From Atrichornis clamosus (taxonomy: Eukaryota > Chordata > Aves > Passeriformes > Menuridae), in NCBI GenBank assembly GCA_013400975.1, contig WBMZ01000303.1, forward strand, positions 62,001 to 126,000: 64,000 nt of DNA, written 5' to 3'. Below the pieces are notes generated by a model, which worked only from the letters and a program-made list of their open reading frames with translations, did not search any database and was not told where the DNA came from. Position numbers and translations under genes: made by a program. How positions within the stretch are numbered: position 1 is the first letter of the stretch; every line of letters begins with the position of its first letter. Below, one piece after another: positions 62,608 through 64,000 of the stretch.

Positions 62608-62737
62608 TTTATTTAAAAAAAATATTTAAAGACTTGTGTATTTGTGTAAAGACTGTGGATTAGGAACTGCAAATCAAATAGGGCTCATCACTTCAAAGAA
62701 GTTCACAAGTACAAAAAACAGCCTCCTTCTGGCATTT
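62608..62737 (-). other. LSM6: LSM6 proximal 3' UTR with poly(A) signal candidate
   Basis: Follows the LSM6 stop codon on the minus strand. TTTATT at 62608-62613 reads AATAAA on that strand about 125 bp after the stop. A second candidate is at 62542-62547. The true end is not determined. Confidence 0.55.
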
Positions 62738-62772
62738 TCACATCCTCCTCTTCTGGGTGCTTATGTACAACA
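62738..62772 (-). CDS. LSM6: LSM6 terminal coding exon (partial gene)
   Basis: On the minus strand the acceptor CTCTTTTTCACAG is followed by TG TTG TAC ATA AGC..., giving VLYISTQKRRM and TGA. This is the characteristic C-terminus of the 80-residue LSm6 protein, the last beta strand of the Sm fold. LSm6 is a ring subunit of the cytoplasmic Lsm1-7 complex (mRNA decapping and decay) and the nuclear Lsm2-8 complex (U6 snRNA binding). The remaining exons must lie to the right of the window, since no matching sequence was found in 62773-64000. The position next to REELD1 agrees with vertebrate gene order. Confidence 0.92.
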
Positions 62773-64000
62773 CTGTGAAAAAGAGAAAGTGGCACACATC
62801 AGAGGGTGCTGGTAAATAACATGTAAAACCATATTTATTTAAAACAACTTATTTTCATGGCTTGAAAATTGATACTGTAATAAATCCCAGTCAGAACGAC
62901 CAAAGTCAGGAAACAAAATGTTTCCAAGTCCAGGTTTCAAACAAATGCTATTAAATCTACACGTTATACTTTGGTTCAGTATTTATTATAGTCATAGCCA
63001 AACTATGCTCCAGCAGATGCAGGCCGAACAGAGAACAAAGGCAGTGCCCTGCAGAATTACCACAGGGAGCAGGAGAGAGTTCCTCAACAGCAGAATTACA
63101 GGTGTCAGACACTAATGCTGTGATCTTCCAAGAAAAGCTGGAAATCCCAAGCACTTAAGGCAAAGCTAATGATAAGCTATGAAGCAGCAGACATCTTCCA
63201 CCTGCTTGGCTGGTGATATCTCCAGAACAGAGCTATCCACAATGTGAAATGATATCGTGCTCCTAAACCTGGGATGTCTTCAGTTTGCGTTCAGCCTGTT
63301 CCTGAGCCTTCTGCCTCTCATCCACTTGTTCTAACTTTCATAACAGACTATTTCCTTAATTAATTCTCCAGGTGTCATTTCTCCTGCTCTACTCCTGAGC
63401 ATAACAGTCCAAATGCCTTGCAAACGGCAAGGGCTGGCCTCACTTCAGGGATTAGTTCTCCACACAAAATGCTCCTTTTGCACTGGTGCCACATCCTCTT
63501 TGACTCTTTTTCTAACATGAAATTTGGTCTTTGTTTCTTTTTATTTCATCCCTCCTTGCTGACCTCCACTTTCTTCTCAAGCAACTTGGTCAAACTCTGC
63601 TTTGTTTACCTCCACTGCAAGTCTCTTCACATCTGACTCGTGAACCTTCTCTATTTTTAGATACTCTTCTCCCTGGCATGTCCTGCTATTACAGCCTGAT
63701 ACCAGAGAGTCATTTCAGGAGCCTGGGATTGTCCTTGAAATGCACTAAAATCCACCTCAGATATTCAAAGGCTCAATATTAAAGCATGAGTGATTTTTCT
63801 TGACTGGTGGTAAAATCTTTACTCAAAAGATGAAAATAGCCTCCAGTACTAACGATCAGCACTCATTCAGTTCTGGAAAAACTGCTTCAGCAGGAAATAT
63901 CACAGTGTCACTGTAGTATCTGCACTGTAGCAAAAATTTATGCAGTAGTTTGCCTAGCAAAACACAAACTTTTATGGTGCAGAGGCCATCTAAGCAAGCA
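62773..64000 (-). other. LSM6: LSM6 intron (partial)
   Basis: Sequence upstream of the LSM6 terminal exon on the minus strand. No exon encoding the preceding Sm-fold residues was found here, so the intron probably extends past the right edge. Confidence 0.65.

Noticed and set aside
62773..64000. Further LSM6 exons
   Set aside because: No minus-strand sequence matching the preceding Sm-fold residues was found. The short open frames here are unrelated.

Overview
The window is vertebrate nuclear DNA, most likely from a bird. It has AT-rich introns and intergenic DNA, multi-exon genes with GT-AG introns, and several fragments of CR1-type LINEs. One CR1 fragment still carries the ATTCTATG-like terminal repeat typical of avian CR1 tails. 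There are no prokaryotic-style operons, tRNA or rRNA genes, or CRISPR arrays. Four genes were recognised by joining exons through splice sites and reading phase: SLC10A7 (+, 3' part), an acrosin gene ACR (+, complete), REELD1 (-, complete coding region) and LSM6 (-, only the terminal coding exon).

Layout. 1-26,014: the last five coding exons of SLC10A7, separated by introns of up to about 15.8 kb, with a probable long 3' UTR to about 28.6 kb. 28.6-36.3 kb: AT-rich intergenic DNA with one isolated CpG-dense patch at 32.56-32.84 kb. 36.3-39.66 kb: a compact GC-rich acrosin gene of five coding exons (472 aa). A CR1 3' fragment lies just upstream of it, and a perfect TGACGTCA site sits about 105 bp before the ATG. 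The last exon encodes an eleven-unit PW-x-x-PPP-x-x-x tandem repeat. 39.7-46.3 kb: intergenic DNA holding a second CR1 fragment, copy A of a locally duplicated segment, an orphan CpG island at 41.72-42.05 kb and a long near-perfect palindrome at 45.76-45.82 kb. 46.36-53.77 kb: six coding exons of REELD1 on the minus strand, with a possible non-coding first exon near 54.8 kb. 54.9-62.6 kb: intergenic DNA with copy B of the duplicated segment at 57.13-57.73 kb. 62.6-64 kb: the last coding exon and 3' UTR of LSM6 on the minus strand, followed by intron.

The genes are not a functional unit. SLC10A7 is a membrane protein linked to Golgi and calcium homeostasis, ACR is a sperm acrosomal protease, REELD1 is a single-pass reeler-domain protein, and LSM6 is an RNA-binding ring subunit. 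From general knowledge, SLC10A7, REELD1 and LSM6 are also neighbours on human chromosome 4q31, while human ACR lies on chromosome 22. Acrosin inside this block is therefore the main syntenic oddity. The main structural oddity is a 359-bp tract that looks identical in two direct copies 16.0 kb apart on either side of REELD1, whose adjoining 250 bp are clearly diverged.
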